A stretch of 50,577 nt of DNA from the NCBI GenBank assembly GCA_019117185.1, contig DXAF01000020.1:1-50577 (forward strand). Reading direction: 5' to 3'. Below, piece by piece: positions 1-8,938 of this stretch (the stretch's first letter is position 1; each line of letters opens with the position of its first letter). Source of the stretch: Candidatus Limosilactobacillus intestinipullorum. GTDB taxonomy: Bacteria > Bacillota > Bacilli > Lactobacillales > Lactobacillaceae. Made by a program: the position numbers and the translations under genes. Below the pieces are notes generated by a model. That model was not told the DNA's origin. It saw only the letters and a list, made by a program, of their open reading frames with translations, and made no database searches.

Positions 1-181
1 ATGAATTGATTCAGATTAACTGGTATCTGAATTCACGGCCTCTCAAATGTTTGAACTGGCGAACTCCAATTGAGATCTTTTTGCTTAATCTGCGTCATTA
101 AATTTGTTCAAGTTATTTATTGCAATCTGCCGTTTTTCTAACTTAATTTTACAAACCGGGTCTAAAGACCTTAATGAGAAA
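1..181. other. Intergenic, lost 3' part of lrgB
   Basis: No credible gene is seen. On the minus strand the sequence directly after the lrgB stop gives, in the +1 frame, NFSLRSLDPV, which weakly resembles the family stretch that normally follows IIYALG in LrgB. After that the similarity ends. This suggests a frameshift followed by deletion, but the remnant is short. Confidence 0.4.
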
Positions 182-712
182 TTAGGCAAGTGCGTAAATA
201 ATGACTGCGTTGAGGATACAGGCCATGGCGGTCACAGCCGGATCACCACCAATTCCCTTAGCAACCGGCATGGCCACCGCAGTCGTAGCCGCTTGTGGTA
301 ACATTGCCGCAGTTGAAACCCGGGAAAGGCCAAATAATTTAGCCGTTCCTTGAATCAAGAAGAGGGCAATAAAACCTCCGACAAATAATGTCAAAATTAC
401 GTCCAGCCAGTATTTCTTAAAAACATCGTGGCGCTGGTAAAGTGGAATTGCGAAGGCCATTGTTGCCGGGTTCAGGAACCAGAAAATTAAGTTACCGCCC
501 GGCTGGTAAAATTTCTTATAAACTGTGACAGTGGATGAACCAGTAACCTTAGCCCAAATGATTAGAATTGCAATGCCTAATACCATGCCGACTAATAGGA
601 GCGTAAAAAGGGAAAAGCCATTGCTAGCCTTAATCCCGATCAGGTAAACAAGTAGTGAAATAAAAATCCCGGTAAACGGTAAGGTCAGGTTGGTAATCAT
701 CGTACTAGTCAT
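182..712 (-). pseudogene. lrgB: LrgB (CidB-type) membrane protein, truncated C terminus
   Basis: LrgB is the integral-membrane partner of LrgA; the pair modulates murein hydrolase activity, autolysis and, in several Firmicutes, pyruvate uptake. The family core is clear: FLNPATMAFAIPLYQ and LPQAATTAVAMPVAKGIGG, with several hydrophobic helices. The start is taken as the ATG at 712, which overlaps the lrgA stop (ATGACTAG), so translation is probably coupled. The product has 176 residues, whereas S. aureus LrgB continues about 60 residues past the matching IIYAL point. The last helices are therefore missing, and the following sequence carries a trace of the family in another frame. I call it truncated, probably non-functional; a short but active form cannot be excluded. 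Confidence 0.65.
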
Positions 713-1145
713 TGTCAGTATCCCCCTTATCTGTCTTGAAAAGCTTATGGTGCAGGCCGATAAAGAAGACCCCCACATAAGCAATTACGGCTAATAAGAT
801 AATGGTCGAGATGATGATCACAAATACGTCTTGTAGCCCTTCTTTTTTCATCAAGTCCAGGTTGCCGGCGAGTTGAATTCCTGATGGCACAAATAAGAAG
901 GCGATTAAACTAATCATAAAGTCGCCCAATTTTTCCACCTGTTCTAATTTAACAATCTGGCCGGCCAATAAAATATACAGTAAAATCATGCCGATTAACG
1001 GTGTGGGAACCACAAAGCTCTTCGGAAATAGGTCGGAAATTAACTGGGCAATGAATAAGATCGCTGCAAAAATTCCCATTTGGACTAAAATGGGCACTGC
1101 CGCTTTTTTATCGTTTTCCCTTTTCGTGATAATCCTCCTAAACAT
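705..1145 (-). CDS. lrgA: LrgA-type antiholin-like membrane protein
   Basis: LrgA/CidA family protein of 146 residues, close to the usual length, with about four membrane helices. The family signature is visible as VPTPLIGMILLYILL followed by FLFVPSGIQLAG. It acts in the cytoplasmic membrane with LrgB. It is followed by lrgB with an 8-base overlap and preceded by the lytSR genes, the usual regulators of this operon. The start is uncertain: the ATG at 1145 has no Shine-Dalgarno site in front, while a perfect AGGAGG lies inside the reading frame at codons 3-4, with no ATG at a proper distance after it. The gene looks intact although its partner and both regulators are damaged. Confidence 0.8.
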   Translation of the reverse strand: MFRRIITKRENDKKAAVPILVQMGIFAAILFIAQLISDLFPKSFVVPTPLIGMILLYILLAGQIVKLEQVEKLGDFMISLIAFLFVPSGIQLAGNLDLMKKEGLQDVFVIIISTIILLAVIAYVGVFFIGLHHKLFKTDKGDTDND

Positions 1146-1378
1146 AATTGAGGTGTTTAGGCATTAACGTTAATATCATTTATCACAGTCTATTTTACTA
1201 GCCTACTTTAAAATGGCGCCGCTTTCATTGTCGAATAACCCAAATTGGTGCCAAAATACCCTCAGCAGTATCTAAAATACCATCGTACCTGAAGCCAACT
1301 TTGTTTATCTACCAAATCGACGGCCAGCATCCGCGAAAAAACGAATGCTGGCCGCCATGTTATTAGCTTTCCATCTAA

Positions 1379-2110
1379 TTATAATCTGAGAGCCTGCTTG
1401 CTCGTGTTGACGTAAGAACGACTGACGGGGAGCTTACTTCCATCCGTTAGTGTCAACTCATAGGTATGGTTAAAACTGGGCTGTAGTTCCGTTACAGCGT
1501 TTAAATTTACAATGAAGCTCCGGTGAATCTGCAAAAATTCTGGTGACTGCAACTGCTTATAGATATTAGCAGGGGTTTGGCGACTAATAACCTTCTGCCC
1601 GTCACTGGTCCAGATATTTATAAATCCTTATTGAGCCTGGACGTAAAGGATCCGCTTCTTTTGTAAGACAATGGTCCGGTCATCGTTTTGAATTGAAATT
1701 CGCGGATTTTGGCTGGCTCGGATGGCCGCCGAATTTGCTCGCCGGGTAGCCGTTTTTCGCCTGGCTACCCGCTCGATTGCCTCGTTTACCCGTTCAGCCG
1801 AAAAGAGTTTTAAGATATAATCAACGGCGTCGGCAGCAAAGGCAGCCAGTGCGTATGAGTCATAGGCGGTAGCAAAGACGATTTGTGGCCGGTCGTCAAG
1901 TGCCTTTATCTTTTCCGCTAGGGCCATTCCATTGCCATCCGCCAGCTTAATATCCAAGAAAACCATATCTGGATGACTATTTCTGACTTGCTCTTCCTCT
2001 TCCAGGATCCCATCCGCCTCAATTATTTCGGTAACCTCGTCGTTCTCCTGAATCAAGTAATGAAGTTCGTCCCGGGCCAGTGGTTCGTCATCAACGATTA
2101 AAACTTTCAT
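1379..2110 (-). pseudogene. lytR: LytR/LytTR response regulator with internal stop
   Basis: This would be the response regulator that activates lrgAB. The receiver domain is present (residues 1-120: VDDEP, phosphoacceptor in MVFLDIKLADG, then ATAYDSYA). An in-frame TAA at 1628-1630 stops the protein after RILYVQAQ, at the beginning of the LytTR DNA-binding domain. The domain continues in the same frame after the stop (GFINIWTSDGQKV, LQIHRSFIVNLNAV, VSRSYVN) to a natural stop at 1379-1381. Total length without the nonsense codon would be about 242 residues, as expected for LytR. The truncated 160-residue form would have lost DNA binding. It overlaps the end of lytS by about 20 bases. Confidence 0.85.
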
Positions 2111-3847
2111 TAACTACACCTTCCTTAACATGGTATGGCAAAGAAATTTTTACCTTGGTTCCCTTGTTACCAGTGGTAATTTGTAAGGCGCTCTGGTCGT
2201 CATATAAGCCGACTAATCGCTGGTTCAGGTTATACAAGGCGTTTCCACTTCCCTTTGCAGATGTCAGGGGCTTCTTCCCTAAATTAGGGAGTAATTCGGG
2301 CCTAATTCCGATCCCGTTATCAACGACCTGAATCTCTAGGCGGTCTGTTACTTTTTGCAGCGTTATTCGCACATTATTATCAACCTCCGTGCGCCAAAGG
2401 CATGTTTAAAAGCATTTTCAACTAATACCTGAATAGTAAATGGTGGGAGGCAGACACTATCTGTAACTTGCTGGTCAAAGGCAATCTTATATTTCTGTGG
2501 GAAGCGTATTTGCTCTAATTCAAGGTATGCGTCAACCTGCCGTCTTTCCTGACCAAGAGTAATTTCTGTTTCGCGTGCGCCAATTAGGTTGGCCCGGAAG
2601 TAATTACTCAGTTGTAGTAAAAGTTCGCGGGCCTTATCCTGGTTACGACGTAAAACGGCGCTAATCGTATTGATCGCGTTAAAAAAGAAGTGTGGATTTA
2701 TCTGGGCCTGGAGTGATTTTATCTTAGCATCACGCACCAGCTTAGCCTGTACTTCCGCTTCACCCAGTGCAATTTGATTAGAAAAAATCTCACACAAGCC
2801 AGTTGCTAGCTGGACTTCAACCGGCGTTAAGTGCCACTGGTCGGTATAATAGTTCCAATCACCTCATTATCAATCCGTAGGGGAGTCATAATGGCAGCTT
2901 CAAGGGGGCAGTTGGCGTTACTACAACCGATTACCTTACTGCTATTGGCGACCTTAATTTGCCCCCGCTTGATGACACTACTTGATAATGCTGTTTCGAC
3001 CGGTCTGCCGGGGATGTGGTGGTCGTCACCGGCCCCGACGTGGGCAAGAATTTGGTGACGATCGGTAATACTAACTGCATCGAAATTAGTATATTTCTTG
3101 ATAATTTTTACTACCTGCTGCGCCGACTCACTCGTTAATCCCTGCCGAAAATAAGGTAAGGTCTCGTTAGTTAGCTGGAGGACCGAATGGGTTTGGGTTG
3201 CCCGGAGTTCTTCTTCTTGATGAAGATACATTGAGACAATTGATAGGAAAATCGATGTTCCGAGCGAATTGACCAGAATCATTGGTAGGGCAATATAACG
3301 GACTAATGGCCAACCGGTTGGACTAAAGAGTAGGATAAAGAGCATCTGAATACTCTCCATTATGATTCCCACAATAAAGCCATGCCATGGTGTCATCACC
3401 TTAAAATAGCTTTTACGATCGTGGTATAAGAAGCCGGAAAGTGCACCAATTAAAATAGAACTTGGTACGTAAAACCACCCCTGGAGTGGTGCCACCCCCT
3501 GTATAATCCGGTGAACTCCCGTAATGGCACCTACTAGGCTCCCTACCCAGGGGCCACCAATAATTCCCGCAACGGAAACAGCGAGAATCCGGGCGTTGAC
3601 AATCGAATCATTCACCGGAATTACGGTTAAAATGGCCTTATTATGTAGGTGATTATTAACATCAATTTCAATTCCCGTCATATTGGCCATAATGGCAAAG
3701 ATTGAAAAGAGTAAAATTAGCTGCACCCTAGCACTAATTGCACGGTTAAATAACAGGCGGCGAAACGGTGGTACAACTCACTAATAGAAATGCGAGGATG
3801 ATAATGAGCCCTACCCGTTCGGCCATGAGAATTGTTAAGTATAGCAT
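2091..3847 (-). pseudogene. lytS: LytS sensor histidine kinase, three frameshifts
   Basis: LytS senses membrane state and phosphorylates LytR. The whole family architecture can be followed across frames in about 585 codons: start MLYLTILMAERVGLIIILAF at 3847 with a GTGGAG site; 5TM-LYT membrane domain; GAF domain ending near VIGTII; kinase domain with QAQINPHFFFNAINTISAV; and ATPase motifs VDNGIGI and GSGNALYNLNQRL. Single-base frameshifts are needed near 3775 (before VPPFRRLLFNRA), near 2850 (IGTII to YTDQWHLTPVEVQLA) and near 2385 (KHAFGAR to VDNNVRITLQK). Three independent lesions make a sequencing artefact unlikely. No full kinase can be made. Confidence 0.88.
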
Positions 3848-4102
3848 TTGATACTCCACTTTCTCCAACCCTTTTCGCCAACAACAAACGCTATGTTAAG
3901 CATAGCATAAAGCCGGATTTAAGAAGCCTGATTTTTGTTACCTATCTCTTGCTGCTACATCATAGAAAGAATCCTAAAGGAGAATTAGCAGTAATAAACC
4001 GATTTTTACAAAAATATCAAAAAAGAGCAAAAAAGGCTTTACGAATCGTCAATTGATTGGTATTATTATAAACGTTCGCTGGTGAGCAACATAAATTATC
4101 TT

Positions 4103-4176
4103 CGGGAAATAGCTCAGCTTGGTAGAGCACCTGGTTTGGGACCAGGGGGTCGCAGGTTCGAATCCTGTTTTCCCGA
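4103..4176 (+). tRNA. tRNA-Pro (anticodon TGG)
   Basis: A 74-base cloverleaf: acceptor arms CGGGAAA and TTTCCCG, D arm GCTCAGCTTGGTAGAGC, anticodon stem CCTGG/CCAGG with loop TTTGGGA (anticodon TGG, proline), T arm GCAGG-TTCGAAT-CCTGT. The 3' CCA is not encoded. It is followed by a strong terminator. No promoter was identified with certainty in the preceding 250 bases. Confidence 0.97.
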
Positions 4177-4185
4177 CTTCAATAA

Positions 4186-4217
4186 AAAAGACTGAGCAAG
4201 TTGCTCAGCCTTTTTTC
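4186..4217. terminator. Bidirectional terminator after tRNA-Pro
   Basis: The stem GACTGAGCAA/TTGCTCAGCC is flanked by AAAAAA on the left and TTTTTT on the right. It can therefore end the tRNA transcript on the plus strand and the ASCH gene pair on the minus strand. Confidence 0.85.
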
Positions 4218-4231
4218 GTTTAAACTCTTGA

Positions 4232-4629
4232 TTACTGGTTGGCAACGATCAACGGTTGGTAAACCTCGTCAAACCATTGATGGGCCCGTAGCAAGTCTAC
4301 CTGCCCCTCGTGTTCCCAATCAACCGGTTCAATTAGGTTATCAGCAACCGTAAACAGTCGTTGCCGGCCCTTCACTGGAAATGGTTCGATGTGATAAGAA
4401 AGGCCCGTTTGAAACGGCGAAAAACGCGAGCCATAACTACCATCTGGAAAATGGTAGATTTCTTCCAGGTTCATTACGCATAACGCGTGTCCCGCCAAGA
4501 AACCCTTCGTTTTCCTGGCACCAGCACAGATCAATAACGGTCTGCGATGGTCTGTTTTCCATGACCGGTACTTTACCAGCTTATCACCCCACGCAATCGC
4601 AGCAGTATTTTCTGGAATAATGCCTTCAT
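4232..4629 (-). pseudogene. ASCH-domain protein, frameshifted near N terminus
   Basis: ASCH domains are small PUA-like folds thought to bind RNA or modified nucleotides. The body is in one frame: KLVKYRSWKTDHRRPLLIC, then AGARKTKGFLAGHALCVMNL and YHIEPFPVKGRQRLFTV, typical of the family. The expected start MKAL (ATG at 4629) is in another frame and switches after four codons, before PENTAAIAWGDK. A deletion of a few bases near 4615 explains this. The in-frame alternative would be the TTG at 4534, which has no ribosome site and would cut off the YRSW motif. The upstream gene stops at 4632, so the two were probably one operon. Confidence 0.65.
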
Positions 4630-4631
4630 TT

Positions 4632-4874
4632 TTAGCGCTGCCCCGCTGAATGACTCTGCTTAATCAGCTGCATGATCAGATAATCACGGGCATCGTTTAC
4701 CGACATGCGGACACCATTAATAGTAATCGGGCCCTCTTCTAACTTGGCCGCGTCCACTTCATCCGTCATCACCTTATCGGTTAGTTCAGGAGTCACCTGA
4801 TAATAGCGATCCAATAGCTCAGCGGTCGATAGCTGACGGAGAACCTCAGCATAGGCTTGATCTTTTGTACTCAT
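4632..4874 (-). CDS. Small acidic protein of unknown function
   Basis: An 80-residue soluble protein, start MSTKDQAYAEVLRQL, with a Shine-Dalgarno AGGAAGGGG a few bases upstream of 4874. It is predicted helical and acidic, with no signal peptide or membrane segment, and I do not recognise a family. Its stop lies three bases before the ATG of the broken ASCH gene, so it was probably co-transcribed with that gene. It is divergent from xerS, with 92 bases between them. Confidence 0.6.
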   Translation of the reverse strand: MSTKDQAYAEVLRQLSTAELLDRYYQVTPELTDKVMTDEVDAAKLEEGPITINGVRMSVNDARDYLIMQLIKQSHSAGQR

Positions 4875-4966
4875 TTTTAATTACCCCTTCCTCCATATAG
4901 AACCATTGTACACTTTTCCTGCCATTTCGTCTTATAATAAAACTAGCGTATACAAGGAGGAATAAG

Positions 4967-6037
4967 ATGGAAGCAGATAAGTACCTACCATTAATTCAAG
5001 AAGAACTCAAAAAGTTACCAGACTATGTCAATGAATACTATCTCGGTACTAATCATGCCGTTACTACAACTTACCAATATTTAACGGAAATCCGCCGTTT
5101 CTTTAACTGGCTTCGCGTCAGTGGCTTATCTACTGCCGAGGAAAATACAGCAATTAGTACCAAAACCCTAGAAAAACTTCGGCGTAGCGATATTATGCTC
5201 TATATCGACCACCTACGCCACACCACCAATGCTCAGGGGCGCTTAAACTCGCCAACTTCTATTAACCGTTCCATCAACGCCTTGCGTTCTCTATTCAAGT
5301 TTTTAACGGTAACGGCGGATGTCAACGATGGTGAGCCATACTTTTACCGGAATGTAATGGCTAAGATTGACTCACTTAATGATACCAAGACGTTAAACTA
5401 CCGTGCGCACACGTTAGCCGCCCACATGTACCGCGGCCAAATGAAGTTTGACTTCATTGATTTTATCAAGAATGGTTACCCACAAAAGTGCGATAAACGG
5501 GCCTTACCGGCCTTTAAAGTTAATAAGGAGCGCGACATCGCAATCATTGCCCTAATCTTAGGCACCGGTGTCCGGGTATCGGAAGCGGCCAACGTTGACC
5601 TAGCGGACTTAAATATGAAGCAACGGCTACTGGATGTTATTCGTAAAGGTGGGCAAAAGGATTCCGTTCCGATCGCACCTTGGGCCATTCAATACATCCA
5701 AGACTACCTTACTATTCGCGCACAACGTTACCACGCCTTAAAAAAAGATACCGCCTTCTTTTTAACGGTCTACCATGGTCAAACGCGGCGGATGACAGCC
5801 AATGCTATCGAGCGGATGGTCAAAAAGTATTCGACCGCCTTTGGCCACCCCTTGACCCCTCATAAGCTTCGCCACACCCTGGCCTCCGAAATGTATGAAG
5901 TTACCAAAGACCAAGTATTGGTTGCCCAGCAATTAGGTCAAAAGGGCACCTCGGCCACCGACCTTTATACGCACGTTGATCAAAATCAACAGCGAGCGGC
6001 CCTAAATAAAATTAGTAATCATGACCAAAATGAATAG
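4967..6037 (+). CDS. xerS: Tyrosine recombinase XerS
   Basis: Single-protein Xer recombinase that resolves chromosome dimers at a dif-type site in streptococci, lactococci and many lactobacilli. The length (356 residues) matches the family. The N-terminal SAM-like DNA-binding domain covers about residues 1-125 and the catalytic domain about 180-345. Catalytic residues: R203 (GTGVRVSEAAN), HxxR at 299-302 (HKLRH), Y334 (DLYTHV). The usual His in the LGH motif is Gln here (QLGQKG). The start has AAGGAGG eight bases upstream. No dif-like site was recognised on either side. An efficient terminator follows. Confidence 0.9.
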   Translation: MEADKYLPLIQEELKKLPDYVNEYYLGTNHAVTTTYQYLTEIRRFFNWLRVSGLSTAEENTAISTKTLEKLRRSDIMLYIDHLRHTTNAQGRLNSPTSINRSINALRSLFKFLTVTADVNDGEPYFYRNVMAKIDSLNDTKTLNYRAHTLAAHMYRGQMKFDFIDFIKNGYPQKCDKRALPAFKVNKERDIAIIALILGTGVRVSEAANVDLADLNMKQRLLDVIRKGGQKDSVPIAPWAIQYIQDYLTIRAQRYHALKKDTAFFLTVYHGQTRRMTANAIERMVKKYSTAFGHPLTPHKLRHTLASEMYEVTKDQVLVAQQLGQKGTSATDLYTHVDQNQQRAALNKISNHDQNE

Positions 6038-6050
6038 TTCTACCTAAAGT

Positions 6051-6096
6051 AGCCCGCGAGAAACTGAAATTAGTCAGTTCCTCGCGGGCTGTTTCT
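6051..6096 (+). terminator. Rho-independent terminator of xerS
   Basis: The long stem AGCCCGCGAG...CTCGCGGGCT contains an inner pairing AACTGA/TCAGTT and is followed by GTTTCTT. Confidence 0.8.
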
Positions 6097-6219
6097 TATG
6101 CTAATGACAATTAGCTCTCAGACGTAATCAGCTGATGACTTACCCGTCAATAATAATTTCAGGTCGTCTGAGCGGCAATTACCAATTTTAGCGTCTTTTT
6201 AACCATTTAATGGTTTTCG

Positions 6220-6246
6220 TAAGACTCTTTTGATAAAAGAGTCTTA
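6220..6246. repeat. Perfect 12-bp inverted repeat upstream of lipase gene
   Basis: The arms TAAGACTCTTTT and AAAAGAGTCTTA are separated by GAT. There is no U-tract afterwards, so a protein-binding site is as likely as a terminator. The outer half-site TAAGACT recurs in the promoter palindrome 60 bases downstream. Confidence 0.6.
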
Positions 6247-6301
6247 TTAAGATAGGTAACAAACGTTGATATAACAGCATTTAAAAAGGATGTAAAATCA
6301 T

Positions 6302-6340
6302 GTAAGACTGTTATATAATTTTATTGTAAAACAATCTTAC
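6302..6340 (+). promoter_or_regulatory. Promoter -10 inside an inverted repeat (putative operator)
   Basis: GTAAGACTGTT and AACAATCTTAC (one mismatch) flank a TATAAT at 6314-6319, so the likely -10 box lies in the left half of the palindrome. The arrangement suggests repression of the lipase/recombinase pair by a regulator binding TAAGACT-type half-sites. The -35 is weak, and the regulator is unknown. Confidence 0.5.
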
Positions 6341-6387
6341 GTTAAATCAGCTAATCTTAGCCGTAAAAAAGGAGCTTTTTAAGAAGT

Positions 6388-7242
6388 ATGTTATACAATG
6401 CAGCATTAGTTTTAGAAGGTGGCGCCTTCCGTGGTCAGTACACTGCCGGGATTATCGATACCTTTCTCGCCCACCACATTGAATTTCGCAGTGTCATCGG
6501 TGTCTCTGCAGGATCACTAAATGGGGTTAACTTTGTTTCCAAGCAATACGGCCGGGCTGCCAATATCAACATCAACCACCGGCACGACCGGCACTATATT
6601 TCAATGACCCGGGTCTTTCGAAAAGAGATCATCAACCTTGACTACCTATTTGAAGACCATGGCTACTCCTGGGAAAATTTTAACGAACGGGCATATAAAC
6701 GGTCAGCTTCACATTTTACCGCCGTGGCTACTGCCCTACGGACTGGGAAGGCGGTCCTCTTTACCGACCCGACCGGTGACCAATTAACCCAGGCGCTCAA
6801 GGCCTCTTCTTCGATGCCCTTCTTGTCTAACCCCCAGGAAACCAGTCAAGGGCCCTGCCTAGATGGTGGGATAGCAGATTCCATCCCTTATGACGTTGCC
6901 CAGCAGCAAGGCTACGATAAGATCGTTATTGTCCGGACCCGTGACACAAAATACCGCAAAAATCCGTCCAGTCGAGCCGTTCGTGAACTCTACCACCGGA
7001 TTTACAAGGACTACCCACAGTTTGCCCAAGCGGGGATTGACCGTCCCCTGGTCTATAACCGTCAGGTTGCCACAATCAACCAATTGGCTAATGAAGGTCG
7101 CGTTTATAATATTGCTCCAAAGTCACCAATCAAAATCAAACGGGTAGAAGGTAACATTAAAAAGATCCGCAAATTATACGAACGGGGGAAGAAGGAAGGT
7201 GAGGAATACCTACCAGGCCTCATTCGTTACCTCGGACAATAG
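6388..7242 (+). CDS. Patatin-like phospholipase family protein
   Basis: A serine acyl hydrolase of the YjjU/RssA-like bacterial patatins (284 residues, no signal peptide, probably cytoplasmic and acting on acyl lipids). Motifs seen: oxyanion loop EGGAFRGQ (10-17), nucleophile elbow GVSAG with S40, and catalytic Asp in DGG (about D159). The C-terminal 60 residues are rich in Lys/Arg. The start follows AAAAGGAGC. The next gene, a tyrosine recombinase, begins 14 bases after the stop and is probably in the same operon. The natural substrate is not evident from sequence. Confidence 0.88.
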   Translation: MLYNAALVLEGGAFRGQYTAGIIDTFLAHHIEFRSVIGVSAGSLNGVNFVSKQYGRAANININHRHDRHYISMTRVFRKEIINLDYLFEDHGYSWENFNERAYKRSASHFTAVATALRTGKAVLFTDPTGDQLTQALKASSSMPFLSNPQETSQGPCLDGGIADSIPYDVAQQQGYDKIVIVRTRDTKYRKNPSSRAVRELYHRIYKDYPQFAQAGIDRPLVYNRQVATINQLANEGRVYNIAPKSPIKIKRVEGNIKKIRKLYERGKKEGEEYLPGLIRYLGQ

Positions 7243-7256
7243 AAGGAATCAATATT

Positions 7257-7910
7257 ATGTCAACTAAACAGCAAAAGCGTGTTTATATTCCTAAAAATAA
7301 AATTAACGGCCAGGTAAAGGGCCACAAAAAGATTTGGGTAGAAAACGTTAAGTTTTTAACTCTTCCGGAGTATGAGAAGCTGCGGACCACCATCAAAGAA
7401 TCTTCCCGTCCTGAATTAGTCAACCGCAATCTCTTATTAATTGCCATTGCTCTCAATAATGGGCTCCGGGCTTCAGACGTGGTTACCCTCCGTGTCGGTC
7501 ACGTTCTCAATAAGACTAAGACTCGGGTAATTGAACAAAAGACTGGTAAGGCCAAGACCCTCTTTTGGAATAACTGCCTAGCCGAGATTATTAACTACCT
7601 AAACGACCTAAACTACCATGACGAAAATGACTACCTTTTCCCCGGGCGCCAAAACGGTCACTTTTCGGTACATGGTTTTTACGAAATGCTTCAACGGATG
7701 GCCCGCAAGACCGGCGACCCGAAAATCGCCGCCAAAATTGGCACCCACTCCTTTCGAAAGACGTTTGGCCGGCAATTATATAAGAAGGGGGTTAATGTTG
7801 AAATTATTTCACAACTCTTTAATCACTCCTCGGAACGGAATACCCGGCACTATCTGGGAATTGAACAAGAAGACCTGGACAAGGTCGTTCAAAACTTTAA
7901 ATTTGAGTAG
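7257..7910 (+). CDS. Minimal tyrosine recombinase lacking the N-terminal binding domain
   Basis: A 217-residue integrase-family protein containing only a short basic N-terminal segment (1-35) and the catalytic domain. All catalytic residues are present: R71 (NNGLRASDVV), Lys in the KTGKAK turn (95-98), HxxR at 164-167 (THSFRK), H190 (FNHSS) and Y199 (RHYLGI). The usual SAM-like core-binding domain is missing, so it may bind DNA differently or with a partner. A ribosome site AGAAGGA precedes the ATG. No attachment site or cargo was recognised nearby. Its co-transcription with the lipase gene has no obvious reason. Confidence 0.85.
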   Translation: MSTKQQKRVYIPKNKINGQVKGHKKIWVENVKFLTLPEYEKLRTTIKESSRPELVNRNLLLIAIALNNGLRASDVVTLRVGHVLNKTKTRVIEQKTGKAKTLFWNNCLAEIINYLNDLNYHDENDYLFPGRQNGHFSVHGFYEMLQRMARKTGDPKIAAKIGTHSFRKTFGRQLYKKGVNVEIISQLFNHSSERNTRHYLGIEQEDLDKVVQNFKFE

Positions 7911-7989
7911 TTTCCAATCGCAATATTATGTTAACTAGATTTTAAAGTGTACGAATTGTATACTAATCATAATTGAATAGTTCATATTA

Positions 7990-8085
7990 CATTAGGGGTG
8001 TCCATTTGCTGGGCTGAGATGCAGTTAGAGCTGCGGACCCTAGAACCTGTTGAGTTCACACTCGCGCAAGGAAAATGTTACTAAT
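7990..8085 (+). ncRNA. TPP riboswitch (THI box)
   Basis: Conserved THI-box elements in order: AGGGGTGTCC, GCTGAGAT, GACCCTAGAACCTG and the closing GCGCAAGGAAAAT. It precedes thiM and is followed directly by a terminator hairpin, as expected for transcriptional control by thiamine pyrophosphate. A TATACT at 7959-7964 is a likely -10 box. Confidence 0.93.
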
Positions 8086-8092
8086 TACCCCC

Positions 8093-8130
8093 GGGCTGTG
8101 GCAAAGCAATGTTTTGTCATAGCCCTTTTG
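8093..8130 (+). terminator. Riboswitch expression-platform terminator
   Basis: The stem GGGCTGTGGCAAA/TTTTGTCATAGCCC is followed by TTTTG and ends 20 bases before the thiM start codon. It should form when TPP is bound. Confidence 0.85.
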
Positions 8131-8150
8131 CCTTATTAAGGAGGCTTTCA

Positions 8151-8918
8151 ATGTCCAGACAATTCATTAAACTACTACGTACCCATCAGCCAATTACCTT
8201 TACGGTTGCTAACACCGTCACCAGTAGTAAGGTGGCTGACGCCCTCGGTGCACTTGGTGCTTCCCCAATTATGTCAGTAGAAGTTCAAGAAGCACGCGAA
8301 TTAGTAAAGGTCGCCCAAGCCGTGGTTCTTAACTTGGGGACACCGACCAAGCAGCTCAAAACTGAATTGGCAACCGTTGCCCAAGCAGCCAACCAGACCA
8401 ACACGCCTCTCGTTCTCGATCCCGTTGCCTGCGGTAGTACCGCTTTCCGCTTACAACTTGCCCGTCAACTCCTTATCACCCATCATTTTACTATCATCCG
8501 GGGAAATGCTGGTGAAATCGCTAGTCTCGTCGGGATTGACTGGCATAACCACGGGATTGATGCAGGAATTGGTCACGATGACCCAAGCGCAATTGCGAAA
8601 CGCTGTGCTATCAAGTATCAGACAACGGTCGTCTTATCAGGCGACCAGGACATCATCACCGATGGCCAACAAGTATTCAAAAACTCCCAGAGCACCCGGT
8701 GGCTAACGGTTAACGTGGGCGCTGGCGACATTTTATCTAGTGTTATCGGTGCCTTACTGGGCGTTGGCGCAGACCCACTGACGGCCGGTCTAATCGCCTG
8801 CCGGATTATAACCACAGCTGGTATCCGCGCCGGTAAGGGGGCCACGGGGCTTGGTAACTGGCAAGCCCATTTTTTAGACGAACTATCCCGCATATCCGAC
8901 AAAGACTTAGCAATATAA
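8151..8918 (+). CDS. thiM: Hydroxyethylthiazole kinase
   Basis: Phosphorylates the thiazole alcohol (THZ) in thiamine salvage, using ATP. About 255 residues, usual length. Ribokinase-like fold with [10 protein letters not shown] and the catalytic [17 protein letters not shown] near residue 190. An upstream in-frame ATG at 8109 lies inside the riboswitch terminator; I chose 8151 because AAGGAGG sits at the right distance and the family starts there. First gene of the riboswitch-controlled thiM-thiD-thiE operon; 20 bases separate it from thiD. Confidence 0.95.
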   Translation: MSRQFIKLLRTHQPITFTVANTVTSSKVADALGALGASPIMSVEVQEARELVKVAQAVVLNLGTPTKQLKTELATVAQAANQTNTPLVLDPVACGSTAFRLQLARQLLITHHFTIIRGNAGEIASLVGIDWHNHGIDAGIGHDDPSAIAKRCAIKYQTTVVLSGDQDIITDGQQVFKNSQSTRWLTVNVGAGDILSSVIGALLGVGADPLTAGLIACRIITTAGIRAGKGATGLGNWQAHFLDELSRISDKDLAI

Positions 8919-8938
8919 AATAGGAAGGGCTAGTTAAA

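Noticed and set aside
3832-4056. 74-codon plus-strand ORF between lytS and tRNA-Pro
   Set aside because: No ribosome site, overlaps the lytS start region on the other strand and shows no protein-like character.
4875-4966. dif-type site near xerS
   Set aside because: Neither the upstream region nor the downstream palindrome at 6220 matches the known XerS site pattern well enough.
7257-7910. Integrative element carried by the minimal recombinase
   Set aside because: No flanking direct repeats, tRNA target or mobile cargo is visible around it.
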